In this document: positions 10,665 to 20,404 of the stretch, piece by piece
Layout of the letters: every line of letters begins with the position of its first letter
Position numbering within the stretch: position 1 is the first letter of the stretch
Assembly: GCF_016086655.4 (NCBI RefSeq)
Contig: NC_052132.2
Location: forward strand, 13,580,805-13,644,804
Reading direction: 5' to 3'
DNA length: 64,000 nucleotides
Origin: Lepeophtheirus salmonis
Lineage: Eukaryota; Arthropoda; Copepoda; Siphonostomatoida; Caligidae
Notes under the pieces: generated by a model
The model's database searches: none
What the model was told of the DNA's origin: nothing
What the model saw: the letters and a program-made list of their open reading frames with translations, nothing else
Translations under genes and position numbers: made by a program

Positions 10665-11060
10665 TTACTAATGAGCACTCTTGAGACTAAAGTACTCATC
10701 AGTCATCCCAACATATTAAAAAAAACGATTCTCCAGGAGAAAATGAACATATGAATTGATTTTAAGTATGATTGTATGGAGTAGTTATGTGTGATTGTGC
10801 TCATGAAAATAAAAAAAATTACTAAATTTTTTTTAGTGATTTATCTTCTATATTATTAAAGAAAATCTGTCTGTTCCTAGACGCCTAATTATCAATTTTT
10901 ATTATTTCATTCTTGAGGACAGAAAACGTCATATGAATTGCTATAAGTATTGAGTAGTTACTTGTGAGTGTAGTCATGGAAAACAGAGAGTAAAACTGAG
11001 GGTTTCTTGGAGAGTTATCTTCTTTATAGTTAAATCAATATTTGTCTTTTAACGATGCTT
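10665..11060 (+). repeat. dispersed repeat R4, two tandem copies
   Basis: Two related units of about 175 bp. Unit 1 has GGAGAAAATGAACATATGAATTG...GAGTAGTTATGTGTGATTGTGCTCATG...ATCTTCTATATTATT (about 10730-10865). Unit 2 has GAGGACAGAAAACGTCATATGAATTG...GAGTAGTTACTTGTGAGTGTAGTCATGG...ATCTTCTTTATAG (about 10910-11030). Inverted relatives lie at 51230-51450, 35825-35960 and 43855-43935. GCACTCTTGAGAC followed by CAGTCATCCCAAC (10670-10715) also matches the complement of 51420-51465. Confidence 0.7.
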
Positions 11061-11900
11061 GATTACTCCAGGGAGTGCCAAGTACAACTGCTAGGAATCC
11101 AACATTCAAATTACAGCAACAACAGTAAAATAGACTACATTATTTCCAAAATACTCTTCCTCCAATGGTAAAGTACTTCTACCCTTCAAAATTAGTTTTT
11201 ATAAAATATCCAAAAGAAAAGTTGTCAAAAGTTATGATTGTACACATACAAATTTTTTGAATGAAGCTTTTTTTTTTGCTGTTTGATAAAATGTTGTTTT
11301 GCAACTCCGTTCGATATCCCCCATTTATGTTTTAAATATACATATACTTGTATAGATTTGCAGGAAGCTAAATTAAATTTTGTATTTAATCAAGATATTT
11401 TATTCATAAATCATTCATTAAAAAGAAAAACAATAGACTGGAAAAATAATGATTATAATTTGATTTGTAAAAAATTAATTAAACATTAAATAATATTTTG
11501 AATGTTGCTAATAATAAGTTCTTTTAGCTTACGTAATTATATAATTAAACGGATCATTTTACAACAATAATTATCGTGAAAAAGTGTTTCAAAGTGGCAA
11601 AACCAAGACTTTCTGGTTGCTACTACTTTTTGTCCGATAGGGACGCAGAAAATACTCGAATATTAATCTATAACTAAATATGGAGACTCTATGAATTCAT
11701 CTTTTTAACATGGTTATTAACAAGGTGAGTCATGCAAGGTGAAGATAATGTATACGTCATGAGGAAAAATGATTACATGATGTCATCTATGGTATTATAA
11801 AAGCGACATCTAGCGCTGGAATGATGATGCTAATATCACATCAATCTACTCCATAAGCTGTGTGGCAACTCAATAACTCTCTTAATTTCCTTCAAATTAG
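11061..11900. other. no gene seen
   Basis: A/T-rich. The 68-codon frame at 11283-11489 has no recognisable motif. Slightly richer sequence at 11580-11870 (GCGACATCTAGCGCTGG) is not assigned. Confidence 0.3.
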
Positions 11901-11909
11901 TTATAGGAC

Positions 11910-12195
11910 GATAGTAAAAAAAAATATCGATGCCGATTCTGATGTGATTTTAGTAAAAATTTCTTATGTTGATTCTGGTGCAAATAAAAGAGGCAATTTT
12001 TCTGCCCGGTGAGCTTTTTCCATTGCATATTTATCAAAGGTGAATAACCCACAGCAAACTTTCCGAAGGCAAATTCCTAGATCCAGTAGTGAATAGTTAA
12101 ATACTATTAATAAATAATAATTCATAAGAATTGGAATCGGAAATCGATCATTATTTTCCGGATGCCGATTCTGATTCCGATTAATCGTTCCATCA
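11910..12195. repeat. GCCGATTCTGATTCC motif cluster
   Basis: ATCGATGCCGATTCTGATGTGATT at about 11923, then GGAATCGGAAATCGATC at 12135 and GGATGCCGATTCTGATTCC with GATTAATCG at 12160-12188, give repeated and partly inverted GATTCCGATT words around a 200-bp spacer. Related words (CCGATCTATCGG, TCTCGATCTGAT) occur near 63605. This could be the edge of an element, but no ends are defined. Confidence 0.3.
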
Positions 12196-12204
12196 CTACT
12201 CTAA

Positions 12205-12870
12205 AACCATTTCACAAGACGCTACCTTGCTCACACATAAACCCTATATATTCTATTGTCAGCTGTGGATTCCATCGTCTGAATTGATAGGTCCTGGCTA
12301 TTTCATAATGGATTCTTTTTGATAAATAAACGAAGTAATAACTTCTATTACACTAATGCTCCGTTTGCAAAAGGACAGGAATACAATTTCTTGTTGATCC
12401 CTCTTCGTTTATACATACATATACAATGATGTAAATCCGGTGTGTTTTTTAGCTGGCCTATTAATTTGTAATTGGTAGTATAAAGAAGGAGTTATCTTTT
12501 CCTTAGTAGTTGTCATTTTTATTTAATTCATGAGTAGTGAATATCCTTTCCTAAATAGATTCAATTATATGCAAAATATGTTTGAAAGTTTGTGTGTGCT
12601 AATAAAAGATGAGTGTAACCCTGACGATTTGTTTCAGAGTTATAATTGTGAGTTCTTGTTTGACTCAGAGTAGAATTAGGGATCGTCATTGAAGTAATTC
12701 TAGGAAATGTCCTTGTTTAGAACCTTTTCTCCTTTCTTCCATGTCAGAGCTGATTTTAGCTAATCTAATGAAACTTCATGAACATTATTCTTCCTCTCCT
12801 CCAAAACATTCTTCAAATTGTCAGGGTTACCATATTGATTTTCTGTTTTTTTTTAAAAATGCCCATGCTA
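12205..12870 (+). repeat. dispersed repeat R2, plus-strand copy
   Basis: Matches the reverse complement of 62040-62620 almost throughout. Shared words include GTCAGCTGTGGATT, GTCTGAATTGATAGGTC, AATAAACGAAGTAATAAC, CTCCGTTTGCAAAAGGACAG, GATGTAAATCCGGTG, TTTCCTTAGTAGTTGTCAT, GACTCAGAGTAGAA and CAAATTGTCAGGGTTA. Partial copies lie at 33690-33980, 33985-34190 and 30830-30930. Frames at 12741-12987 lie on its 3' end and look incidental. No transposase is seen, so it is either a non-autonomous element or part of a larger unknown one. Confidence 0.85.
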
Positions 12871-13735
12871 TACTGGATTTACATCTTTGTACATATATAT
12901 GGGCCATTTTATCATTTATATAAATACATTTTGGCTATAATTTATAAATATAAGTGTATAGATACGCTTCTAATAGAATATGACTGAAGAATATTAAACT
13001 ACAAAGAGTATTGGATAAAATAGGGCATTAAATTGATAAAATATATATATTGAATTCATTTTAAAAATTGTGGAGAATTAATAAATTAATTTTTTTTTTT
13101 TAAGTTGTAAAATTTTCAGACTCCCCGTGAATTTACTAGGTACAAGCAAATTTTCGGCCTTTCCACTAGAAAATAATAATAAGAAGAACTCGACAATTTG
13201 TCATAATTATCATGATTTTAGAATATTGCAAATTGTTCTTCACTCCTACGTTTTTTTTTCTTGTTTTTTTTTTTGGCATCTCTCTCTAGACAAGTTGGAA
13301 TGAGCGGATGTCTAGACTTTTGAAAATGTACAATGTATGTATGGGGGATATAAACTCCTATTCAAATACACAATATTTATGTCCAATATTGTGCATGTGC
13401 GTTCTGGAATGTCGGCCATTCTGACGTATCGGTGATTGATTTGAGCAAACAAGAAGAACCATAAAATTTAATAAAGTTGAGTCATACTCTATTATCCTGA
13501 TACGTTATTCGATTCAATTATGTATGTGCTGATGACAAATATGTACTTAGTCATTGATTGATTATAATATAAATATATTCATATCTGAGTCATAGCTGCT
13601 TTTCTATAAGAATTGGTTTAGAAATGGATTCAAATCAATTTCATTCGAATATATTAGATTTTCAGCCGTGCACAGGCAAAACGTGCACCAAACTTTTATT
13701 TGTTTCCATGGTAACAATTTTTTATTATTAAAACA
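12871..13735. other. no gene seen
   Basis: A/T-rich with poly-T runs near 13090 and 13255. Nothing recognisable on either strand. Confidence 0.3.
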
Positions 13736-13737
13736 TG

Positions 13738-13865
13738 CTCAAAAAGCCTTGACGAACAGTATCACAGCCTCCACATAGCGATTGCTTGAGTTGATCATAG
13801 AGAATGTTGCCTCACGAAGCCTTCACGGAGGCCTTGAGCTTGTCTTTTTTAAATGCATCGGTACT
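13738..13865 (-). pseudogene. Tc1-like transposase C-terminal scrap
   Basis: On the minus strand FKKDKLKASVKAS, a stop, then GNILYDQLKQS is followed after a frameshift by RYVEAVI. This fits the C-terminal tail of Tc1-like transposases (xxLKASVxxxWxxIxxDxLxxxxxxxxxRLxAVI). Only about 40 residues remain and no catalytic residue is included. The plus frame at 13782-14006 is the antisense shadow. The assignment rests on spacing of conserved residues and is tentative. Confidence 0.4.
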
Positions 13866-14004
13866 CCGGTATCACAAATGCACCGGTATAACAATAATGT
13901 CCAATACTTTTTTAATAAAGACTTAGTCTGGAAAAGAGTTGGGAAGTGTTGTTTGGTCTACAAAGCATTGTATTTCAACAATCATTTAAATATAACTTCT
14001 GCAT

Positions 14005-14062
14005 GAAAATTATAGCTCTCAGGGTGAAAGAGCTATAAAAATGCAATTGATGCATTTTTAAC
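14005..14062. other. two adjacent short palindromes
   Basis: TATAGCTCTCAGGGTGAAAGAGCTATA (about 14012-14038) can fold on its TATAGCTCT arms, and AAATGCAATTGATGCATTT (14039-14057) is a second hairpin. Function unknown. Confidence 0.4.
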
Positions 14063-14218
14063 AATATAATCACATCAATAGGAAGTTCTATTTTCTCTTA
14101 TATGGGTTGCTATCCCACAACTAAGTAACACATTTATGTAAATATAATCAAGTTTCGCTTTAAATCAGCTGGGAGAAGGGGTGTACCGATGCAATGGGCA
14201 ACAATTGATTGTTTTGAT

Positions 14219-14922
14219 GGTTAATAGGTAACTTCATATAAAACATATTCGTATTATGACAATTTGTATTAAACATTTTCGTATAAGAACATTTCGTATA
14301 AAAACAACTTCGAAAAAAAGCATTTCGTATAAATTTATGAGGAAACGGGGCACATACTTTATGAATTGTCGTTTTGTACCCTGAATGTTGGGGGTATTTT
14401 CTGATACTCGCTATACTTAAGGAACTACTAAGAGCCCCTTACAACCCCCAAATTGTACTCCGAAGGTTGGAGGGTGATTTGGGGTACTGCTGGGTCCCGA
14501 ACGGGAGGCAACCCATACTTGAAGAATCTGCTAAGAGTCCCCCACCGAATGTTGGGATTGCTTCCCAATACCAACAAGTTCCCAAAATGGGATGTAATCC
14601 ACCATTGATACATGAAGAAACTACCAAGAACTCCTTACATCCCCTTAAACGTACCCCCAATCATAATGGGGGTTTTGGCTACCCCCCGCTGATACTCCAA
14701 TTCCCAATTGTATCCCGAATATATAAGAGGAATATAACATATTATAATTTTAAGCCAATAAGAACCCGAAAACACCACCAAACCTTTTGGGACAATTGGG
14801 GTTGTAAGGAGCTTTTAATTGTTTTTCAAGTATGGGCGTTTTATACGAAATGGTTTTACGCGAATTTTTTTTTATACAAATGTCCTTATACGGAAATGTT
14901 TTATAAGAAGTTACCTTACACC
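14219..14922. mobile_element. foldback/Mutator-like element with GC-richer tandem core
   Basis: Ends GGTTAATAGGTAACTTC (left) and the complement of GGTGTAAGGTAACTTC (right) are flanked by an 8-bp direct repeat GTTTTGAT (14211-14218, 14923-14930), the expected footprint of insertion. Inverted arms extend inward for 100-200 bp and are built from variants of ACATTTCGTATAAAA. The core holds three or four degenerate direct repeats of 85-100 bp starting ATACTTAAGGAACTACTAAGAG (14413), ATACTTGAAGAATCTGCTAAGAG (14516), ATACATGAAGAAACTACCAAGAA (14608). No transposase is encoded. The 215-codon frame 14374-15021 crosses core, arm and flank and is not believable as a gene. Confidence 0.8.
14413..14700 (+). 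repeat. degenerate 85-100-bp tandem repeat in element core
   Basis: Units begin at about 14413, 14516 and 14608, each with ATACxTxAAGAAxCTxCxAAGAG followed by a C-rich then G-rich stretch (CCCCTTACAACCCCC, GGTTGGAGGGTGATTTGGGG). A further inverted unit is present near 14790-14840 (complement of GCTCCTTACAACCCC). G+C content is well above the surroundings. Confidence 0.7.
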
Positions 14923-14982
14923 GTTTTGATGTATTGGAATCAGTTAAATACTGACAATTCCACCTATACCTATACATACTTA

Positions 14983-16263
14983 CTCTGTGTAGAAAAAGTA
15001 ATGAGACCTTCCTCTAAGTAGTCATTCAAATGCTCATAATTGATCTGGATGATGTTGTCCATGATCTTTTTTATTTTATGATATTTGTTAACGATAATAA
15101 TGCACATTAATTATGTATCTGGACAATATCAGCCTCAAAACTGCATCAAACCACCTCCGGAACCCCTTGCACATATTGGTAACGTAGTCCTTTTCATGAT
15201 CCTCACCTACTGGTTCACGGAGGGCTTCAGGGGATTTATATTTGGGTGGCAGATTTTGCAGACCTTTTTCTCAATTTGCCACCAAATAGAGTTATTCAGT
15301 GGATTCAGATCTTGGTTCTGAAGGGGCTAAAGGTTCTTGGACCAGAAGTTCATGTCGTTGTCCATCCACTCTTGTACATTATTAGCAGTATAGGCTGGAG
15401 CCTCCCCATTCTGAAATCCATAAGCGGCCTTTTTGGTGTTCTTCATGGTCTTGGTGATCTATGAGACCACACCTTGCTTCAACACTATCCATTAGTCGGT
15501 TTTGGGGAACCGGTATACAACAGGAATCCAAATTTGAGGCATTTTTTCTCCAGTTGATGCCACAACCCCCAACGTCATCACAGACACCAGATGTATGGTC
15601 TTGGTGACTGTCATGATGCTGTTGTTAGAGTTTTTAAAGCATACCACCCGATAATTTTGCTTGTTGTGGACGGAGTCAACAGTGAAGGTCTTTTCATCTG
15701 AGAAAAAAATTACCCAGTTGCTTTTGTGCTTCAGATAATTCAAGAGTTGTTGACATCACTGAAGATGGAGTTCTTTTATTGTTGGGACAGGAATGGCCTC
15801 TCAATTCTTCTTAGCGACCTTCCTCCAGCCTTTCGGATGACCTTGCCAACAGTAGACTAATAAGCTTTTTTCTTCACAGCGTACTCTGACATCTTCATCG
15901 TAAGATTTACCTGAAAGGCCTCCATGACGTCTTCAGGCTTCACTTTGGCGGGTCTTCCATTCTGGGGGTTGTCCTTAAGGCTGTTCCCGTTAGTCAAACT
16001 ATTTCTCACCTGAAAGACTGAGACCTTCCTGAAGTTTAAGGTCTTCGTGATTTCCGAGATGAACTTCATGCCACGCATTATATTGCCTGAGATTGCTATT
16101 CTTGTCTCCATCGCGACATATTCATAATTTTTGTTAATAACATGTCCATAAATCAAAGGCTTAGAATCTAAGCTATTAAAAAATACTTGAAACATTAAGA
16201 TTTAATCAACAGCACCTATACAAAATTCTTTTTAGGAGGTCTCATTACTGTTTCTACACCCAG
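14983..16263 (-). mobile_element. full-length Tc1-like element, 1281 bp
   Basis: The inverted ends read CTCTGTGTAGAAAAAGTAAT at 14983 and, on the other strand from 16263, CTGGGTGTAGAAACAGTAAT. Both continue GAGACCT or GAGACC and are flanked by TA (14981-14982, 16264-16265), the Tc1/mariner target. The length is typical of the superfamily. A decayed transposase lies on the minus strand inside. Confidence 0.9.
15090..16195 (-). pseudogene. Tc1-like transposase, decayed but collinear
   Basis: The minus frame from 16195 (MFQVFFNS...) carries the N-terminal HTH region (ITKTLNFRKVSVFQVRNSL, then GRPAKVKPEDVMEAF). After frameshifts the block at 15743-15492 has the first catalytic Asp in IFFSDEKTF and the LGVVASTGEKMPxIW stretch. 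Further on, GFQNGEAPAYTANNVQEW shows the second catalytic Asp changed to Asn. QDLNPLNNS shows the third acidic residue also lost. The C-terminal tail is MCKGFRRWFDAVL near 15150. The order is complete, so this was once a full gene; it is now inactive. Plus frames at 15085-15464 are antisense shadows. Confidence 0.9.
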
Positions 16264-16284
16264 TATTTATATTAATTACGAGTA

Positions 16285-16420
16285 GAGGGTACTTGCGTTG
16301 CAGGGTTGAATAAAAGGCAATAGAAACAAAGAATGAGGGTAGAAGAAAAGAAATGCAAAAAGAAACAGATAGAAAAGAGAAGAGGTAAAAAACAGTGGGA
16401 TATAGAATGAAAGTAGAAAA
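16285..16420 (+). repeat. purine-rich tract
   Basis: About 130 bases almost without pyrimidines on the plus strand (GAAAGAAATGCAAAAAGAAAC, GATAGAAAAGAGAAGAGG). It lies just outside the Tc1-like element. The minus frame across it is Phe/Leu/Ser-rich and has no family features. Confidence 0.5.
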
Positions 16421-16569
16421 TAAAGTTGTATTTCGGTCAAAAACAGGTTCTTAATTTCCCTACAGAGGGTAAAAAAATACGTCATAGGAACATTTTCGGT
16501 TATTATATACGTCTACTTGCTAAATTACAAACAGATCTGTTCCACCATTATGGCATCAGAAAATTTTGA

Positions 16570-16612
16570 AGGGGTTCAAGCCCCCCCCCCCCCCAAAAAA
16601 AAAAGGGGATAG
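16570..16612 (+). repeat. poly-C/poly-A homopolymer run
   Basis: AAG followed by about 15 C, then about 10 A and GGGG. Similar poly-C runs occur at about 25896, 33884 and 52785. Confidence 0.8.
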
Positions 16613-17110
16613 CGATGCCACTGATAACAATAAATTCGAATTCAACTAATCAATGTTCAGAATAATATACTTAGAAAGGGAAAAGAATCAGAAGTATTGA
16701 CAGTTGAAAACTAAATACAGTGTAAATTTTTGTGTTGGTGACGTTACGTTTTGTAAAAGAAGCGGATAAATTCCCATTTAAAAAAAAAAGAAAAAGAAAA
16801 CAATAGAAATTCTTTTGTACGACTGGATTAACACCGTGCTATTTTTTTTAACTGTCCATTTTCTATTAATTTTGTTTGTTATTTATCTTTTGAAGATATG
16901 TAATTAATTTAGCTCTAATCAGATATTGTTGAGCTGATACAAATTGACCTACAATCAAAGATGAATAGTTTATCAGTTAGGAATTATTCGCTAGTAATAA
17001 TTAATTACCATATAATTTCGGATTTATTTAAATCTTCATTTTAAAGACAAAGTTAAGACATGCAAATATGTAGTAAATTGAGTAATGGACATACATCACA
17101 TCCTATTAAA
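16613..17110. other. no gene seen; weak similarity to 2050-2170
   Basis: CAACTAATCAATGTTCAGAATAA...GTGTAAATTTTTGTGTTGGTGACGTTACG resembles the sequence at 2070-2165. The rest is A/T-rich and featureless. Confidence 0.3.
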
Positions 17111-17113
17111 ATA

Positions 17114-17680
17114 CCGGACCCTCAAAAAGTTTTTGAACGTGACATTAGTTGTGTTTTGAGAGGTATTGGTTAATTTTATACAAACGTTGCGTTAACAAAA
17201 AAGAACAGATGATTGATTACTTTAGAACATTTTTTTTACCTAGTTTCTAGGATAAATATTAACGAAAACGGAGCAAAAAGGCAAGAAGTTGCTTGTTTAG
17301 TCGCCATCAGATTTAGCAATTTTGATATTGTAAAGATCTTTGATGTATACAAAACCACCGTCTGGCGGGTCAAGGGTATGGTCAAAAATGGTGAAGACAT
17401 CAGTAATTGTCGTAGTAGTAGAAGGCCGATCAAATTAAAGCCTGAAACGACAAAAAAAGCTTTTTTGATAAATCTGAAGATGACGATGACGGACTTGGTA
17501 AAGAATCGGTCGGTGAGCCGTTCCACAGTGTCCAATGCCGTAAAAAAAAGGAGTAATCAAGTCTTTCCAAAAAATTGAACAACCCTTGCTCATTCAACAA
17601 CACCAATTATGACTTGATCGGTAAAAAAGCTTTACAAAGACCTGAGATATCTAATCAGTCATGCACGTGTTATGATGTAA
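17114..17680 (+). pseudogene. Tc1-like element 5' half: TIR and transposase N-terminus
   Basis: A TA at 17112-17113 is followed by CCGGACCCTCAAAAAGTTTT, closely related to the end CCGGGCCGTCAGAAAGTCTT at 23794. About 150 bases on, a frame (17213-17575) encodes a bipartite HTH: RQEVACLVAIRFSNFDIVKI...TTVWRVKGM, a GRP-like RRPIKLKP linker, then MTMTDLVKNRSVSRSTVSNAVKKR. After a stop at 17576 degraded text (LIQQ..., then KALQRPEIS) continues the family pattern to about 17670. The catalytic domain is absent, so this is a 5' half only. The minus frame 17236-17535 is an antisense shadow. Confidence 0.8.
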
Positions 17681-18130
17681 CCTTATATTTTTTAAAACCT
17701 TTGTATTTAAAAAATTAAGGCAATAAAATTTTAATAAAGTTAAATAAAATAAATGTCGTTGTCGTGTCTGGAAAATATAAAAAACTACCTTCTAAAATCT
17801 GACACTAAGATCAGCAGCCACCCTTTAAAAAGTATATACCTGACCTTCATCTGATTTCAATTAAACTAAGGGATTTTTTTTCATTCTGAGGCAAAAGTTC
17901 CTGCATTAAATTTACACAGGGAATCAACTTTGGGAAAAAAATAAATCAAAAAGTCATCACCTTAATGTACATCCTAAAAATGAATAATGTAAAAAAAATG
18001 CAAAAATATTTTTTTGCATTGTGGTAACTTATAGCAGTAAGCATTACAAAATGTTAATAAATTACATATTTAAAATCTCTGATTTATGTTCACTACTGGG
18101 TATGTAGGAATATTATGCAAATTATATGAT
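17681..18130. other. no gene seen
   Basis: A/T-rich sequence with no recognisable frame or repeat. Confidence 0.3.
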
Positions 18131-18261
18131 TTAGGAGAGACTAGTGTAGTTACAACACGGGACAGCTGCAACGGTCCCTTCCTCTGGAACATTAAAAAGC
18201 AACAACTATAAAATTTATATCATAATTGTATAATATAAAGTAGTTTCATTATTATTATCAG

Positions 18262-18345
18262 ATGAATCAATAATTTAGGATGGTAAGGATCCGTGGAAAA
18301 AAATTGATTGTAGCGGGCTCGATTCCCCCATCTCATGCAAAGAAA
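18262..18345 (+). other. tRNA-like B-box sequence, possible SINE remnant
   Basis: GGCTCGATTCC at about 18318 differs by one base from the RNA polymerase III B-box consensus GGTTCGANNCC and is flanked by G/C pairs able to form a T-arm (CGGG...CCCC). About 45 bases upstream TTTAGGATGGTAAGG resembles an A-box. No full cloverleaf can be drawn, so a tRNA-derived SINE or chance are both possible. Confidence 0.25.
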
Positions 18346-18474
18346 TACAAAAATATATAAGAAAAAATTTAAATCCTCAGGGGTATTGGGCTTGCCATTT
18401 GAATTATATAAGAAGGTCCCATTTTGGAATCTTCTTACCATGTGATTTAGAACTTAGATTTCATTCAAAAGTTT

Positions 18475-18800
18475 ATGGTTGAAGGGGGTTTAACTGTGAT
18501 ACTAAAGAAAGACAAGGACAAAATGAATTTAGCAAATTATAAACCCATAACGCTTCTTAATACCTCGTACAAAATTTTAACGGGAGTTATCAGCAATAGA
18601 ATAATTCAGATTTTTCCCTCCATTATATGTACAGGAATCACAAAAGTGCTTTATGAAAGAAAGACGAGAAGAACACATACCAAAAACTATCCAAGAGGAT
18701 ATAGATAAGGCGAATGTGATGGACTTTTTAGTGATGCTTGTGGACTTTCAGGAGGCCTTCGACTCCATCAGATAAGAGGGTTCTTCCTTAATTGATTCAT
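18475..18800 (+). pseudogene. L1-like LINE reverse transcriptase fragment
   Basis: VILKKDKDKMNLANYKPITLLNTSYKIL fits the start of the LINE RT domain (IxxIPKKGKDxxxxxNYRPISLLNxxYKI). After a short gap and a frameshift near 18700, VMDFLVMLVDFQEAFDSI fits RT motif A with its catalytic Asp (LVDF). A stop follows, and the motifs after A are missing. It is most likely part of the same decayed insertion as the 3' piece at 19060-19260. Confidence 0.85.
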
Positions 18801-19059
18801 ATGGTAGCTGCTGCTACATTAAGATACTCTTCTTCTAAACTTTGCTCTTTTTGTGGGGGAAATTATTTTGAGGTAACTCGAGGATACAAGTAAGTAGTTT
18901 CCTTGTCTTCACCCTTTCCCTTATAGTAGTGGACTATTTACATAAAACTTTGTCGCGGATGACAAAACTGTTTACTGCACGAAAAAACTCAAAATAAAAA
19001 ATTTGCTCAATAGAAAAGTGGTTCCACTATATGATACTTCAACCCTTTTTACACATAAA

Positions 19060-19385
19060 TCAAAAGTCAAAGATACAGAGAGAGAGACTGCACACTCTAT
19101 AAGTCTAGTGTAGAGACTTCCAGACATCTTTTTAGGGATTGCTCAAAAATGATTAACATTGCACAATTGCCCACTGGGCTTTTGAGGGAATACTACAAAC
19201 CAACAATACAGATTGGTGATTGTCTTGGTATGTCAACACCTACACATTAATTTCACTCTAACATAGATTAATTAATCAATAAAGTGCTATTTTTTATTAA
19301 CGTAGTAAAAAGTAAGAACTCTTTCATACGTAATGCTCAGGACAAACTTTTCTTATAAGCCCACAAAGTGCTGGGAAGGTTGGAT
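19060..19385 (+). pseudogene. L1-like LINE 3' end (C-terminal zinc-binding region)
   Basis: One frame reads CTLYKSSVETSRHLFRDCSK, the Cys...ET..HLF..C pattern common in the C-terminus of LINE ORF2 proteins, then LPTGLLREYYKP to a stop near 19250. Downstream text (LINKVLFFINVVKSKNSFIRN) may be the end of the same tail. About 260 bases separate it from the RT fragment at 18475-18800, so most of the RT domain has been deleted. The similar pattern ETSGHLVYDCSRV occurs at 50645. Confidence 0.7.
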
Positions 19386-19640
19386 ATAAATAGAAATTGA
19401 GTGGTCCTACATTATTTTTTTAGCATATTTAATTAAAATAGTATTATCTTTTTTTCATTTACTCATTCTTATTTTTTGTTTGAACCTTGATTAAGAAATA
19501 ATTGTCACTGTTATTATATTGATTAATTAATATTATTTTGATGATGAAGTTGGTATATGTTTTTTGGAATGTATAGATATATGAAATTAATATTCAGAGA
19601 ATAAAGTAAGTATGTAATCAACAGAATAATAATAATTTTT
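19386..19640. other. no gene seen
   Basis: A/T-rich, with repeated ATTAATTAATATTATT words. Nothing recognised. Confidence 0.3.
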
Positions 19641-19659
19641 CACAACTTTCTGAGATAAT

Positions 19660-20150
19660 ACAGGGGGGTTCAGATAAATAGGGAAACATTTTAAAGGTTT
19701 TTAACGAACGAACTAGATGGGCAAAAATACCCTTTTTTTTCCAAAAATACATTGAATAACATTTGCCTCTTTTGATAATATCGGCCAAATGACGCCGGAA
19801 GCTTTGGCAGGACCGGGCAACCTCGTGCATATCCAGCTTTGCCATTGATCGGGTAATGGACTATTTCAGGGCCTCCCCAGACGAATGATACTTGACGCAG
19901 GTGTCACCCTCGACCCACCCCCGGAGATATAATTCTCATGGGTTCTGGTCCGGGATGTTTGGAGGCTGTTTGGCTCCAAAAGTGAGGACATTTTGGGATG
20001 GAACCATCCTGCACTTTTTTGCCTTGTGCACTGTCTTATTCGTAGGTATAATTTTTCATGGCTACTCCATTCATCCAGAGAATGATCACCTCTTCAACCA
20101 CCTTTAAGTACACGCCGCCTTCACTATTTCGGCTTTTTTCTTACTTATAA
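19660..20150 (-). pseudogene. Tc1-like transposase, C-terminal half (copy A)
   Basis: On the minus strand VYLKVVEEVIILWMNGVAM opens at about 20130. After frameshifts it continues with NIPDQNPWELYLRGWVEGDT, the PDxNPxE third catalytic site with an acidic residue, and then MDMHEVAR-type text (KLDMHEVARSCQSFRRHLADI) to about 19660. The first and second catalytic Asp regions are missing or unreadable. It is the same family as copy B at 21673-22200, in the same orientation. Confidence 0.85.
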
Positions 20151-20400
20151 TTCATTTTATTTATTCATGAAAATTAAATAAATTCTTTAAAAAAAAATTA
20201 ATTAATTTACATAACTTGAAGCACATACATGGAACTCCAGAATATTATCACACACATATGAATAGTTTTGCACCAAAAATTATAATTAATTGGAATTATA
20301 AAACTGCAAAAAAATATAATCGATTGGAATTAGAGAAGTTACTATTGTTATGAACTTTTTCAAAAAATTTAAAAAAATCAAAAAACATCATCAGGATATA
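20151..20400. other. A/T-rich junction, no gene seen
   Basis: Poly-A-containing sequence between the Tc1 fragment and the 3' side of the minus-strand LINE. It might be 3' sequence of that LINE, but there is no clear boundary. Confidence 0.3.
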
Positions 20401-20404
20401 AAAG

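Noticed and set aside
14374..15021. 215-codon plus-strand frame, the longest in the window
   Set aside because: It runs through tandem repeats, an inverted arm and then flanking DNA and the next element's TIR; its peptide repeats mirror the DNA repeats. Antisense frames over the same place are also open because of the base composition.
15085..15464. Two overlapping plus-strand frames
   Set aside because: Antisense to the Tc1-like transposase C-terminal region on the minus strand.
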